This document shows positions 34,744 through 46,019 of a stretch of DNA of 64,000 nucleotides, piece after piece. The position numbers and the translations under genes are program-made. The notes below the pieces were generated by a model. It made no database searches, was not told the origin of the DNA, and worked only from the letters and a program-made list of their open reading frames with translations. Numbering within the stretch: position 1 is the stretch's first letter; each line of letters begins with the position of its first letter. Origin of the DNA: Cristatella mucedo. Taxonomy: Eukaryota > Bryozoa > Phylactolaemata > Cristatellidae. The DNA lies in NCBI GenBank assembly GCA_009760855.2, contig WPIO01000021.1:5645001-5709000 (forward strand), written 5' to 3'.

Positions 34744-35544
34744 AACGAATGAGACCTAATAGGGCGATACCCTTGCGACTATTCAGAATATATCGTATAG
34801 GGCCCGCCTTCATAGAATATACGGTTGAAGAAACCGCGATGGCCAGCCAGTGGATGTTTGAACGGTGGAAATACTCCGAACTCGGACTGACTGTGAATAC
34901 AACACGACAGCAAATGACTGCCGATGATTGCCGCAGCCAAGTCGCATTTCGTTTGCCACGCCTGCCATTTCCTTACTCGCAAACAGTGCCTGAATGACTC
35001 AGCATGACACCTCTTGGGTGTCGCTCGTAAGCTTCCGAAGCCGAAGGTCGAACGCCGTTAAACTTATTGAAAGGAAAAAAGGAGTTGTAAGAAAATAAGA
35101 AGATGGTAGCACCGTCAACACCAGTCTCGACGGCCCTTCCGGTCCATTTGACATAGTAAGTAAACTAGGAAGAAAGTTGGAATCAAGAGCCGTGCTTTTG
35201 CTACGCGTGCCGCGAGCCACACTCGCGAGAAAAAACCGCAACATATTTGCGCGACTCGTAGCCCTCGTCTGTGACTAATAGAGCGCTAATACTTGGCAAA
35301 AAGAGACTACCTTTAGCCAGGTCGTCGCCCTTCAGCAGCTAGACGTTAGCCGCCTATCTCATTACGCCAAGCTTAACAACAGTTAATTACCATCCGCAAT
35401 CGCCTTAAAGCTTTAGAGGATTTCTTAATAATAATAATATAATAATAATAATGCACTTGATAAAGCGCCCTCAGAGAACTCAATCTCTTTCTAGGCGCTT
35501 TACATTTGCTGCAAAGGGAAACGCGATTGAATGGTGAGTAATAT

Positions 35545-36284
35545 TGTACCCAGGCTAGGTTCGGTTGGCTGGGACCGGGCGGATATAATGAGGGTAAAGG
35601 TCACCTTCTAGGCCGGGGTCGGACCTACAGCATAGCCGGATGTGCGGTGACGTGAGGTCACCGGGGCTCTTGGGTAGGAAAAGTAGGCCGGGTTAAGTCG
35701 TGGTGTAGGTGGCTCCCGGTCTCGCCGAGTTATGCACCTGGATGGTTGCAGGCGTGCTCTCGCGATGCGGCCACGCACGCAACGCGACGAGTACCCAAGG
35801 CCCGAGCGGAGCTGGATAGCACGCTCGTTGTTGAAACTTGTATATTCCGCGTTCCCCGTGTAGCGCGTTTGTGACCGCCCCCGTGTGTTGGCGTCTTTCA
35901 GCGGAAGCTCTCGACTGTTGAGGACGTCTGCTCCGTCTATCTCAGAATACTCAGCTAGTCGGATCTTGTACGGCGTACGCTTGAACTGGTGGGACGGAGG
36001 CCGGCGACGGTGTGACGGTGGACGCCGACTGACCAACTAACACGTTTGTTCTCGCTTGCTGCGTCGTTTTGTGCCCCTATAGTGAGATTTGTTTAGGACC
36101 CTCCCTGTAGACTTGTTTAGTTCCCCTGTTGTTGTTGGCGCATGCGTTGTTATAAAGAGGTTTAACCGGACTGCCGCTCGTCTTACACTAGCTCAGCGGT
36201 ATGGTGAGCGGCAGCGTGGCCGGAGTATGGTGGGGTTTAGCGGGAACTTTGACTTTAGCCTTTGACCACTGGAACTCGGCTACA
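35545..36284. mobile_element. Solo LTR, copy 2
   Basis: This second copy of 740 bp begins TGTACCCAGG and ends CTCGGCTACA, flanked by AATAT on both sides (again 4 or 5 bp depending on the last A). It is inserted in the 3' UTR of the minus-strand LINE: the GTGAGTAATA and TCATGCTTGATAAAC flanks join smoothly when it is removed. Confidence 0.75.
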
Positions 36285-36775
36285 ATATCATGCTTGATAA
36301 ACAACACGAATAACATGGTTAGGGGTGACATTCATAGGGTCAGCATGCAAATGCGGTTAGTGGCAGCATGCACAGCGTCAGCACGCATAAGCACACGAAG
36401 AACGAATCACAGGGACCAACTAAAATGCTGTCCAAAATGGATGTTTTTAAGTTTTTTTTTAAGTGTGACCAAGTCAGGGGATGTTCTGACGCAAGTAGGG
36501 AGGGAGTTCCAGGCTTTGGGAGCATACGAACTAAATGCACGGTCTCCAAAGGATTTGAGCTTTGTACGAGGTATTGGTAAGCTGTTGGATACCGAAAAGC
36601 GGGTGGTACGATGCTTGGCCTGGGGGGAGTAGATCTGACAGATAGGCTGGAGCCAAAGAATGAAGTAACCTAAAGGTGAGCGACAAAACCTTGAAGTCAA
36701 TCCGTTGCTTGACTGGTAGCCAGTGCAGATCGGCGAGAAGTGGTGTGACAGCTGCAATGCCCACGACAGACAAGC

Positions 36776-37702
36776 TTAGCTGCAGAGTTTTGCACCAGCT
36801 GTAATCGCCTGATTGCACATGCCGGTAGGCCAGAAAGCAGTCAAGCAGTTACAGGAGTCAAGATAGGATGTCACCAATGCATGGACCAACTTCGACGTGG
36901 TATCCTTATCTAAACAAGCCCGAATGTTAGCAATGTTATGTAGCAGAAAGTAGGCAGACTTGTTTGTGGAGCAGATGTGGTGGTCTAACGAGAGGTCACT
37001 TTGGAACATGACACCTAGATTTCGAGCTGATTCAACTGCAGATATGCTGGCAGAGCCAATTTTGAGAGTCAGCCTTTCCAATCTCTGAATCACACTGGGT
37101 TTGCCCATAACTAGTAAGTTAGTTTTGTCATCGTTTAGTTTTAGAAAATTTGCTGCCATCCATGTGCAGATGTCATCAATACATGCAGCTAGTGAGTTTA
37201 GAGAATTTGAGGTGCTCGAAGGCTGAGAGGGATCAAAGCAAAGGTACAGCTGAGTGTCATCCGCATAGAAGTGAAAGCCTAGATCGTGCTTGGCAATCAC
37301 ATCAGCAAGAGGAAGAGTATAAACCGTGAAAAGAACGGGACCAAGCACGGAGCCCTGAGGTACCCCATATTTCAGAGGTGCCTCGGATGATCCTTGTCCA
37401 TTCACGTCAATACTCTGGATTCTCCCACTGAGATAGGACCTGAACAATTGCAGAGCAGTGCCAGTGATGCCCAGGCGAGATGAGAGGCGCTCTAGAAGAG
37501 CTTTGTGGTCGATGGTATCACAAGCTGCCGAAAGATCGAGCAAATCAAGCAGAGACACTCTACCTATGTCTGCATTCCTAAGCAGGTCGTTGCACACCCT
37601 AAGCAATTCTGCCTCTGTGGAGTGATTAGCTCTAAAGCCAGACTGGAACTTAATAGCAAGGTTTGAAGTTTCAAAAAATTCTTGAAAGGGCAGTACAACC
37701 AT
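36776..37702 (-). CDS. LINE reverse transcriptase, 308 residues (5'-truncated)
   Basis: This is the longest transposon frame in the window. Read on the minus strand it holds a GFRANHSTE block near residues 22-30, motif A LDLSAACDTIDH (residues 55-66), motif B GVPQGSVLGPVLF (113-125) and the catalytic YADD (146-149). NFLKLNDDKTN- and ARNLGV-type thumb motifs follow. This architecture is that of CR1/L2-like (Jockey superfamily) non-LTR retrotransposons. The endonuclease half and the first RT motifs are missing, and the frame is lost at its C-terminus, continuing in other frames to about 36,400. It is therefore an insertion remnant and not an active element. Confidence 0.9.
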   Translation of the reverse strand: MVVLPFQEFFETSNLAIKFQSGFRANHSTEAELLRVCNDLLRNADIGRVSLLDLLDLSAACDTIDHKALLERLSSRLGITGTALQLFRSYLSGRIQSIDVNGQGSSEAPLKYGVPQGSVLGPVLFTVYTLPLADVIAKHDLGFHFYADDTQLYLCFDPSQPSSTSNSLNSLAACIDDICTWMAANFLKLNDDKTNLLVMGKPSVIQRLERLTLKIGSASISAVESARNLGVMFQSDLSLDHHICSTNKSAYFLLHNIANIRACLDKDTTSKLVHALVTSYLDSCNCLTAFWPTGMCNQAITAGAKLCS

Positions 37703-37715
37703 CTCCGAAGTAGGT

Positions 37716-38359
37716 TATCTCATAAATCTCATCAATGGGTAAAAAGTGCAACCGTCTAAGCATGTCTTCAGGTGCATGGTCAGTCGTGACATTGGTCGTA
37801 TAAAGGGGTCTGCCACTTCAGTTTTCTTTCTACGGAATTGGAATGCGGACGCTAGTATTCAACTAAGTTCCTCTCTTACTGGCAGCAGTTTCGTGCCTAC
37901 TCGGATTCTTTCCTGAATTTGTCAGCATTAACATCAGGCTCCATCAACGGTCCGCATCCATGCCAGCTAGTTTCAGCAAGGAAAGGTTGACCCAGAGGCG
38001 AACATTTTTTTGGAAAGGTCAATCCTGTGTGGAATGAGCGAGTCTCTTGTGTGGCCTAATTGCGATCAAGCAGCTGAGACTAGAGATACTTTGGCGGTCA
38101 AAAATCCCTCGTGCGTACACTTGTAAGCTCTCTGTTCCGTCGGCAAAGGCCAGTTCAGAGTGCTTGGCGAGACCAATCTATTGGAAACTGACGGGTATAA
38201 CCCAACAGCATTGGAACAATTACCAAGACGTCTAATACCAACGTCGCGGTATACGAATGCAGCACGGTCGGTGAGACGTGAGAAAGAAAACGGTTAGAAA
38301 TCGTACTTCCGGTGCTCCTCGATCTCCATATATTTTGATATAGCGGATCGCGCTGCCTG
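37716..38359. other. Unassigned intergenic DNA
   Basis: Left of the G+C-rich island; no feature recognised. Confidence 0.35.
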
Positions 38360-39100
38360 GCCACACTACTCTGTGCCATTGCCGCCGCTCAGTCGAGGCC
38401 ATTGCACCTTGATGTTGTGCGGCACATTCCCGTTGCACCTTTCGGAGAGGAGACGGCAGCTTCCGGATGGTGTGACCGCTGCGGCTGACCGAGCTCGAGC
38501 TTCGGCGCTAGGCTTCCGAGTGCTTCTGATATCAAAGCAGCGCCTCGCTTGTGCTCCCGCATGCCGCGGCACAGCTAGTTGCCGTACTGAGTGCCACGTC
38601 AAGTCGTCGCGGCGGCGGCGGCTCTGTGGGTAGGGCGCGCTCACACCGCGAGCGATGGCTCGCGTTCGTGGGATCCTAGGCACGGCTGCCTGTCGAGCTG
38701 CGGCCGCTCTCTGCAGATTGGAGTCCACGAGTGACTCATTCAGCTCTCCGCCCGAGGTCTACCGAACCCCGCCGATCGTGAGCTTCGCGCTAGCAGAGCA
38801 GCCGGCTTGGAAAGAGCGTCGTGCTCAACAGAGCGGGCTGACTTTACGTGCTGAGACTTGGCTTACAACGGAGGGAGGAATGAATCCAACTCTTCGCTTA
38901 TTGACCTTACTGAACCCACGCCCGCTTCATTCGAGCTGTCCACCCAAGATCGATCGAGCACCGTACGAAAAATTCAATTTAGTTGCATGCCGACAGTGTA
39001 CAAATGTATCCCATTTTTGTGTAAGACAGCTGCACATCTATGCAACATTCAGATTCTTGCCTTTCGGACGTGGGCTTTTAGAAGTCATATGATCTCTTAA
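38360..39100. other. Small G+C-rich island, unassigned
   Basis: G+C-rich from 38,370 to 38,860, with a 145-codon + frame from 38,655 (ARVRGILGTAACRAAAALC...). No splice or homology support; possible 5' exon or just composition. Confidence 0.25.
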
Positions 39101-39244
39101 AACTAAACTACAAAGACTGAACTCTTGCTTATTGGCAGGCCTACTCGTTATCAATGCAGCGGGGCAAGCACCTTGCAGAGATTCAAAGTTGGAAGACATA
39201 TTCTCTTAAAAAAGCTCATGAGATATACGACTTAACCATTACAG

Positions 39245-39715
39245 ATCTTCTTGCGTGCTTTCGTGCCAGCTGGTCCCCAGCTTGTAGTCAATCCGAGCAC
39301 TGAAGTGAAATCTTTTGCTGATCGAGCCTTCGGCTCGTATGCACCGAAAGTCGGGGACTCACTTCCGGCTTCGGTCACCGCCTGCTACGGCCTTGCATTT
39401 AAGTCTCGGCTAAAGACGCATTTCTTCGCTTTAGCGAGTGTGTCTTTCTTTTTATTCGGTGTGGTTTTCGGGCGCACCTGAACACGCCTTAGTGTATGTT
39501 ACTAGCCACAGATCTTACCAACCGGCGGCCTTGAGTGTCATGTTCATTTTAGCATGCTGGCCTCAGCGTGATACCTGTTGCATGCTTAATACCGTGAATG
39601 TCACGATCACTCGGATACTGATTTTTGAGCAGCGAGTTATAAAGTACCTGGACAGAGATTGAGTTATCTTAGGGTTCTATACAAACAATCTATTACTATT
39701 ATTATTATTGTTGTT
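39245..39715 (+). mobile_element. LINE 3' end, divergent subfamily
   Basis: A 76-codon frame reads VKSFADRAFGSYAPKVGDSL, then FKSRLKTHFF, the conserved end of the LINE reverse transcriptase frame. A CATGCTGGCCTCAGCGTGAT 3' UTR stretch and a TTA run follow. The region at 47,380-47,575 carries the same subfamily 3' UTR. Confidence 0.75.
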
Positions 39716-39984
39716 AAATTTTCTCTGCAGATATTGTGGAGGGCAGGTTCATAGGAAAAACCTGGCTGAAAACTGAAGGCAAGCAATTTCTTAATTTCAA
39801 ACAAAGAAAAGCCGAACCAAGCAAGGCATACGCATGGAGCCAATCCAGCAGCTGATGATTGCTTATTTCTCTCTCTTGAGTCCAAGGGTTGCATCGCCGC
39901 TGCTGGGCCAACAACAGGTAAATATGGTCGGGGATCCAGATTCGACCAGCTGTTCTGGTTTGTTTCTACATCATCATTTTTCTA

Positions 39985-40068
39985 CATCATATATAATAAA
40001 GTGCCTAGAAAGATATTTGTTTCTCTCGGGCACTTAAAAAGATCTCATTATTATTGTAATAGTTATAA
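39985..40068 (+). mobile_element. LINE 3' tail fragment
   Basis: ATAAAGTGCCTAGAAAGATA with the paired GGGCACTTAAAAAG and an ATTATTATTG end. Confidence 0.55.
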
Positions 40069-41240
40069 TAAATATGCGTGGGACATAGTGGTTCTAATTT
40101 TGTGATAGCGAATCGGATTAGGTTTTTTTTTAGTTTATCCCTCTACGAGCTTGGAATGTGCTCAGTTACATCGTCTATCCCAAGAGGGCGAGTTCTAGTT
40201 TGCAACTGAAAGACACCACTAGTTGGTCATTGAACAAAGGTATACGCACAGCTGAGCTCGATAGCAAGGATGAAATCAAGATTGCTTGGTGAATCCAATC
40301 TTGAGAATAGTCTTAATATCCTGAACAGTGGAGGGAGGGTTTCTGTAACACAGAACTGTAGCTCTGTATTCCTGCCATTCAGTTGACGATGTTAGCTGGA
40401 GGTCAAGAGCTGCTAGCAGCCAAATATACACTGCTTATCAGGTGCGAAACCCTTAGAAAAATACGTCATGTATAGCAGATGTCAACAAGAAATGGTAGCT
40501 CTGTCCTTGTAGCCCGATTAGAGATCAATTGAGCGAGATCCGCGTAGATGGACGTAAAAGGCGGCTCAATGGTGGATTATTGCAGTACTCAAAAAATTGA
40601 AAATTGACAAAAATGGACGACAGTGGTCGATGTTTTACTGCGGCACCAATGTATGAAACTGGCTTAAAGCCACGCCGGAGCGGTCCAATCCGTCGTTATA
40701 CGTCTTTACGCTATATTTTTCGACGATTCATGCTGACGAAAGAGGCCAATATACATGCTTACATAGTGCTTCTCCAGCATCTTTAAATGCAAGTAATACC
40801 ACCTATTCTAACCCTTTCAATACCTGCTTACAAAAAAAAAGGTGTCAGTATGGCACTTGACCCCAATGGTCTGCACAGACACATGGATGAGTGCTCAATC
40901 TCCTACGCTCACTACGTCAAAGCAGCAGCACTCAGAATGGCCAAGTCTTTGAATTTAATTAACACAAAAATTCAAATCTTTAGAAAAGTGTCTTAGCCAA
41001 CAGACTTTAGTACATAAATTATCGTACAACTAGCCCTGAGCGTCCTTCAGCTTTTCGTTCGTCATTTTGATCAAGCCATTCCGTGGCCAGCCAGGTGGGA
41101 GCTTCTTCTGTAGACTCTCTATCAACTGGGGATGTCACGTCGCAGAGCTTAATGGTCGTCAGTATGCCGGCTGTAATTCTAGTGATATGAAATTATATAA
41201 AATGTTAAGCATTGTGTTGGAAAACTACAAATAAAAAAGG
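40069..41240. other. Unassigned intergenic DNA
   Basis: Moderately A+T-rich, no exon-like or repeat-like segment recognised before tRNA-Asn. Confidence 0.4.
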
Positions 41241-41314
41241 CGTCCCTGGGTGGGCTCGAACCACCAACCTTACGGTTAACAGCCGTACGCGCTAACCAGT
41301 TGCGCCACAGAGAC
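41241..41314 (-). tRNA. tRNA-Asn (anticodon GTT)
   Basis: The minus-strand 74 bases begin GTCTCTGTGGCGCAACTGG and contain the anticodon loop TGTTAAC and the T arm GGTGGTTCGAGCCCACC. They match the eukaryotic tRNA-Asn consensus almost base for base. The acceptor stem is GTCTCTG with CAGGGAC, discriminator G. No intron. Confidence 0.95.
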
Positions 41315-41625
41315 GAGTCGAAATAATTGTTTTTCTAGCCTTATTGTATTATACTAGATACTATCATTTTAATAAGCTTTTAGTGGTTTGATGATTTGCT
41401 GGAGCCTCGGCTACAGGGATGATCAATAAAGATTTGTTAAAAGGAGTGCATGCATACGTATATATGCACACTCTTACAAATGACAATTTGGAGTTATAAG
41501 CGGAGCGCCGGCTCACCGCTGCGCTAGAGCGGTGCGTGTGTTCTCCATGGAGCGCGGCTGCGCCAAGAGCCGCTTGGACATGAAGCACGGTTTCCTAAGA
41601 TACATAAAGAGCAATCAAATAAAGA

Positions 41626-41795
41626 GGTAGGAGCGTCCGATTTATGCATGACCTTGAGCAAGATTGACCCTTCGGTTTGTTCGACTCTTCCTGTCTCGTG
41701 CGACTGCCGGGCTGCTCGTTTGGCCGTCTTCCAGGGTCGCTGCCGTGCGCGCGGCTCCGCAGATCGTCGGAATGCAGGCCCACCCGAGCGCGGCC
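41626..41795 (-). repeat. G+C-rich dispersed repeat, copy 2, upstream of tRNA-Asn
   Basis: Read on the minus strand it contains CCGCGCGCACGGCAGC, AAGACGGCCAAACGAGC and AGCCCGGCAGTCGCACG, aligning with the copy at 32.3-32.5 kb. It lies 311 bp upstream of the tRNA-Asn 5' end. Confidence 0.6.
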
Positions 41796-42900
41796 GAGCG
41801 CTCAGCAGGACTTTCCGTTGTCAGGGCGCAGCCCTTTTGAAGCTACATCGCCTCGCCACCGTCAGAGCGGACCGCTGGCCATGCCGACCTCCCCCCCCCC
41901 TCTTCAACCCGTGCCTCTGCTCGGCTCGTTCGGCGTTCGGGCGGACGCTCGCGTCGCTTGCGGCGGCGAGCTGCACGAGCAGGCTGGACCCCGCGGAGCC
42001 AGCGGCAGTCCTGCTCAAATTTTACCCCTACGTCAGCGCGGAGCCAGGCTGTTGAGGCCATGGGTCGAGCAGCGAGGGCAGCTTCGCACCGCCGATACCC
42101 CCGCCCGCCCGCTCTGTGGAAGCGCTCAGCCGAGGCTCTGCTACCGAGCCGCCCGCTACAGAGCCGCCTGCGTGGTCCTCGAAAATTGGCGGGCGGCTCC
42201 TGCCGAAGCCGCTTCTGGAGAGCAGTGCCGGTCAGCGCCGCCAGCCCCACCCTGTCGTCTCACCGTCGCCGCCGGCGGTTGGTCGGTTCGGGGTGGGCGC
42301 AGCGAAGCGGCTGGCGCCCTGGCCTCGAACGCTTCGCACTCTGCTCGGCCGAACACGAGCCAGTGCAGCCCTCGTCCGACCGTGTTTGACTTCCCCGCCT
42401 TCTGCTCGCGTGCATCAATTCTTTGCAGCAAGTCACCGGAGCTGCTTGTGCGAAAAGTGTGGCATGCGTCGCTTTCGGGTTGCCTATTGCCGACGGGTTT
42501 GAACCGTGTGACACCCCGCTCGGTTGCAGCGAAGTTCCACTCTGTGCAGGCACCTCTCTGCTGCCGCTGCCGCCAGTCGGCCGCTGACGGCTTCGGAGGA
42601 GTTCGGACGGGTATCCGGGCACCGGCGGATCCCAGGACGTCATGCTCCGATAACGTGCTCAGTGCTACCGGCCTTCGTTCGCTAGTCATTCCGTCGCTCT
42701 TGTTCTCGTGACTAAAGTCTGAGCAAGGCCAGAAGCTCGCGAGCTCTCGAGTTCGTGCTGGCCCCCCATCGCTCAGCACACCCCCTTCCTGGCCGGCGAC
42801 TTTTCCAGCCTCCTCGTCCGGGAAAATTGTTCGATTGTGCGTTCGACCCGAACCGGTCATTTTGCCAGTCTATGTTGCATCTAGAACTTGGCCGCATGCT
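41640..42900. other. G+C- and CpG-rich island, long open frames on both strands
   Basis: This 1.2-kb segment is far richer in G+C than its surroundings. It has a 344-codon frame on the + strand (41,677-42,711) and a 234-codon frame on the minus strand (42,860-42,156). Neither resembles a protein I know, and long frames are expected by chance at this composition. It may be the promoter/first-exon island of a gene whose other exons I could not find. Confidence 0.4.
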
Positions 42901-43244
42901 GAAGTGAGCTTAGTTAAGAAGAACAACGTGAAGACAATAACCGGCATCAAAAAAGTAATCGAGCACACCACATGAGGCTATGCCTACTAAATTATCTCGG
43001 ATACCTAGTTTGGGGGCTGGCTGGGTGATTGACTGGAGGTAGAGACGGAAGCAACTTTAACTTGGCCTAGTTCTGTGAATTCTCATTTTTTGATTATAGT
43101 AACAGTACTGATAAAGAAGCATCAATAGTGTATCGATAGTGTAACCTCGAGACAACCCCAACTCTTCCTAGAGCCTGTACATATCTCAAAGGAAGCACGT
43201 CAGTTGGCTGGCTAGTCACAAGGTACAGTTTCAGGACACACGGG

Positions 43245-43720
43245 CACACACAAAGGATAATTCGCTCAGACTGAATAAAGGCTGTGAGGAAAAGGCAGGT
43301 TTTTAGCCTCTTTTTTGAACGTCATCAAATCGTCAGGCGATGATGCGAAGTCAATCAACAGTGAGTTCCCAGCTTTGTGAGCATAGTCAATGAAAGGCCG
43401 GGTCGCCAAGGGTTTTTGAAGTTTGTCAGAGGCACAATCAAATGACCAGAGTCAGAGGAGTGTGCGATACGACAGAAAGCCTGATTAGGAGTCAGATTTC
43501 AGATTGGATTTCCGGATTAAAGGAATGGACAGACCTAAAGAGGAGCGACATAATCTTGACGATGATTCGTTGCTTGATGGTTAGTCGGCGAGATGTGCTG
43601 TAATGCTGCAGTTGCTCGCGAAAAAGCACAGCTGCCGATTTTTGCATTATCTATAAGCATCTTATTGCAATAAACGATAGCAGATCGGTTTTGCTGCTGT
43701 TTGGGTAACCCAAATATGGT
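43245..43720 (-). mobile_element. LINE 3' end, antisense, degenerate
   Basis: The complement of the RT C-terminal domain is recognisable (AATCAACAGTGAGTTCCCAG, GGCCGGGTCGCCAAGG, GATTCGTTGCTTGATGG) with many changes. Tail hairpin absent. Confidence 0.55.
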
Positions 43721-43789
43721 TAGATGTTAATGCCTAAAAATGTGTCCTAATCATCGGAAAATGCTTTAAGGGCCAGGCAACTAGCATTA

Positions 43790-43960
43790 TGTGCATGCTG
43801 ACCCTGTGCCTGTCACCTCTAACCATGTTATGCTTGTTGTCGTTGAGCATGCCACCACCAACCGTTTGACCATGCTTCCTTTGCAGCATATGTAAAGTGC
43901 CTAGAAAGAGTTCGTGTTCGTCGAGGGTGCAATGCGAATGCATTCTTACTATCATTATTA
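43790..43960 (+). mobile_element. LINE 3' UTR and tail
   Basis: GCATGCTGACCCTGTGCCTG, CTAACCATGTTATGCTTG and TGTAAAGTGCCTAGAAAGAG match the other copies; ends with a degraded ATT run. Confidence 0.7.
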
Positions 43961-45340
43961 CCATGTGACTTATTTAGAATAGAGAAACCGGAGTGCTGAA
44001 AGCTTTCGTGCTGTTCTTGTTTAACGCAAAAGGTTGGACCGGAAGCCGGTGCCTCTCGTTGGCCTTGGAAGTTGAGCCCGAGCCTCCGATGCTGAAGGCT
44101 GCTGTCCTAGCAGCTCCCACATTCCAGGGGACGTTTTGGCCCAAAGCCCTTTGCAACCGAAGTGTTACTAAGGCCCCAGGCTACATCTATCCTCCAGCCA
44201 TGGCCGACCCTGACCTCGGTCCCCCAAGCCAGCTCAGCCCCCTAGTGGCTGGCCAGCCTGCCCGCGATAGGTCAATGTTCAAATCCTTGAGTGGCAAAAT
44301 CGTTCGATTCTAGGTCCAGAGTAAGCAAGGTGCCTTCAGCCTCCCTACTGACAATGTGCCTGATACCTGTGCTGCCATTTTGCATGCCACCATTTCAGGC
44401 GATTGATTCTTCACAATGCTACAGAGCCTCATTCTGTGAGCATCTTTGGCCTCAGTAGCTGCGAATGGCTATTTGTTACCAGACACCACTTGCCCTGCAT
44501 TGGTTTTCATACTCTCTCTCTTTTTCTAAGTCGTTCTCATCCGATCTATTTGTCGTGTCTGGTTTGTCGAGCATAAAGCTGAGGATACAAGCTGGCTGAT
44601 GGCTCGAGGTTGCCCACATGCCTTCCACCTTCGATCAATCACTGCACACTTGTAATTGACCGACCTCTGCAGCTGCTTGCTATCTTACCAACGTCTGCAG
44701 TTGCTTGCTGCAGTCTTGTACTTCTGTTGGAGGCATTTTTATGGGAAGAATCAATGAACACTTTGTCATAAAAGTCTTCCTCTTAAAAAAGCAGAGCCTG
44801 ATTAGGGGAAGCAGCTGGTATTATTTAGCACCGCTGTGCCACCTGGCCCTCCCCGAATTGCTTCATAACTGAAAAACAAAGGTGTTGAATCTCTTCGTGG
44901 AGCCCACTGTTCCCGCTTTGAACTTTATATCGCCTTCTCACCAATTCTTGCCTTCACACAAGGTCTACCAGAGTGCATTGAGCTGTGTATCCTGTGCTCG
45001 TGTTGATCCCAATGTCGATTGCCGGATTGGTATCATTACACACGAAGGCTGCCTCCTCTCGGTAGAGACCACATTTATGAAAAGGATTCGACCAGCATAC
45101 TGTATGTGCACAGGTCTTGCTGATCGTAGTTTGAATAGGTCTGCGTAGACGAAAAGAGGCCCGTATAGACGAAAGACTCGACTGGGTGACCTGACCTGCA
45201 GCAATTCTGGAGCTTTATTTCGGGTATCAGCTGGGCATGTCGATCTGGGCTACCACATGATAGGTGCCCACCCATAAATGCAGTCTATTTGTGGAAGACC
45301 TGAAATGCTGATGAGGCCACTTTTTTGGGAAAGGTTTTGC
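43961..45340. other. Unassigned stretch with two modest open frames
   Basis: Frames at 43,993-44,313 (PGYIYPPAMADPDLGPPSQL) and 44,882-45,148 (VYQSALSCVSCARVDPNVDC) on the + strand look somewhat protein-like. They have no recognisable homology, and a stop separates the first from a further open stretch. They could be remnants of a transposon or exons of an unknown gene. Confidence 0.25.
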
Positions 45341-45470
45341 ATATCTGTGAGCAATAATAATAAGGATAATAACTAAACATTTGCATATATATCAATATAT
45401 ATAAATCCCTTGCTAAGCACTTTAAGTATATGCTGAGAAGGGGATCTTTAGCAGCTGCCGTAAGTAGTCC

Positions 45471-45688
45471 GTACTCATCATCAGCAGGGATCGAATGCTC
45501 TGACTAGCTGTGGAGGTTTGTTCTGAATTAAACTTCAAAACAATAAGCCATTACACAGGACAACTAAATTATCGGCACTGTACTCATCATCAGCAGGGAT
45601 CGAATGCTCTGACTAGCTGTGGAAGTTTGTTCTGAATTAAACTTCAAAACAATAAGCCATTACACAGGACAACTAAATTATCGGCACT
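45471..45688. repeat. Tandem duplication, 2 x 109 bp
   Basis: Units 45,471-45,579 and 45,580-45,688 are identical except for one base (GGAGGTTT versus GGAAGTTT). Both begin GTACTCATCATCAGCAGGG and end TATCGGCACT. A very recent duplication. A 24-bp doublet (GGGCTTATGAGGCCCTAAGC) follows at 45,886-45,930. Confidence 0.95.
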
Positions 45689-46019
45689 TGTTGTGATTGT
45701 CACACTACAGTACATCCAATTAAGAGAGTAAAGTCACTCATTCCAGCCCTACATTAAGAGTTTTCTATGAGTAGTTTGAATCTAGGCAATGTATATATGG
45801 TGTAGGGGGCCGGTGGTCCGAGCATTGAGACCCTACAATCTCCGGAGCTTCTCAAATTGGCAATGGCCACGTGATAAATAGCAGAGGGCTTATGAGGCCC
45901 TAAGCTATTGGGCTTATGAGGCCCTAAGCTACTGGTCTATGCGAGTGTGTGCTGAGCTCTAATTTAAATATATTGTCTAGTTGTTCAGATTGTTTATGAA
46001 CAGCAGAGGCATAGAGGTG

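Larger units (their letters stand above)
35426..37715 (-). mobile_element. CR1/L2-like LINE, 3' half, with nested solo LTR
   Basis: The element runs from the truncated reverse transcriptase (37,702) through the C-terminal RSFGDRAFSSYAPKAWNSLP-type domain to the 3' tail at 35,426-35,540. That tail has the family hairpin (GCGCCTAGAAAGAGATT ... GGGCGC) and an ATT-type run. It is interrupted at 35,545-36,284 by the solo LTR. Confidence 0.85.
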
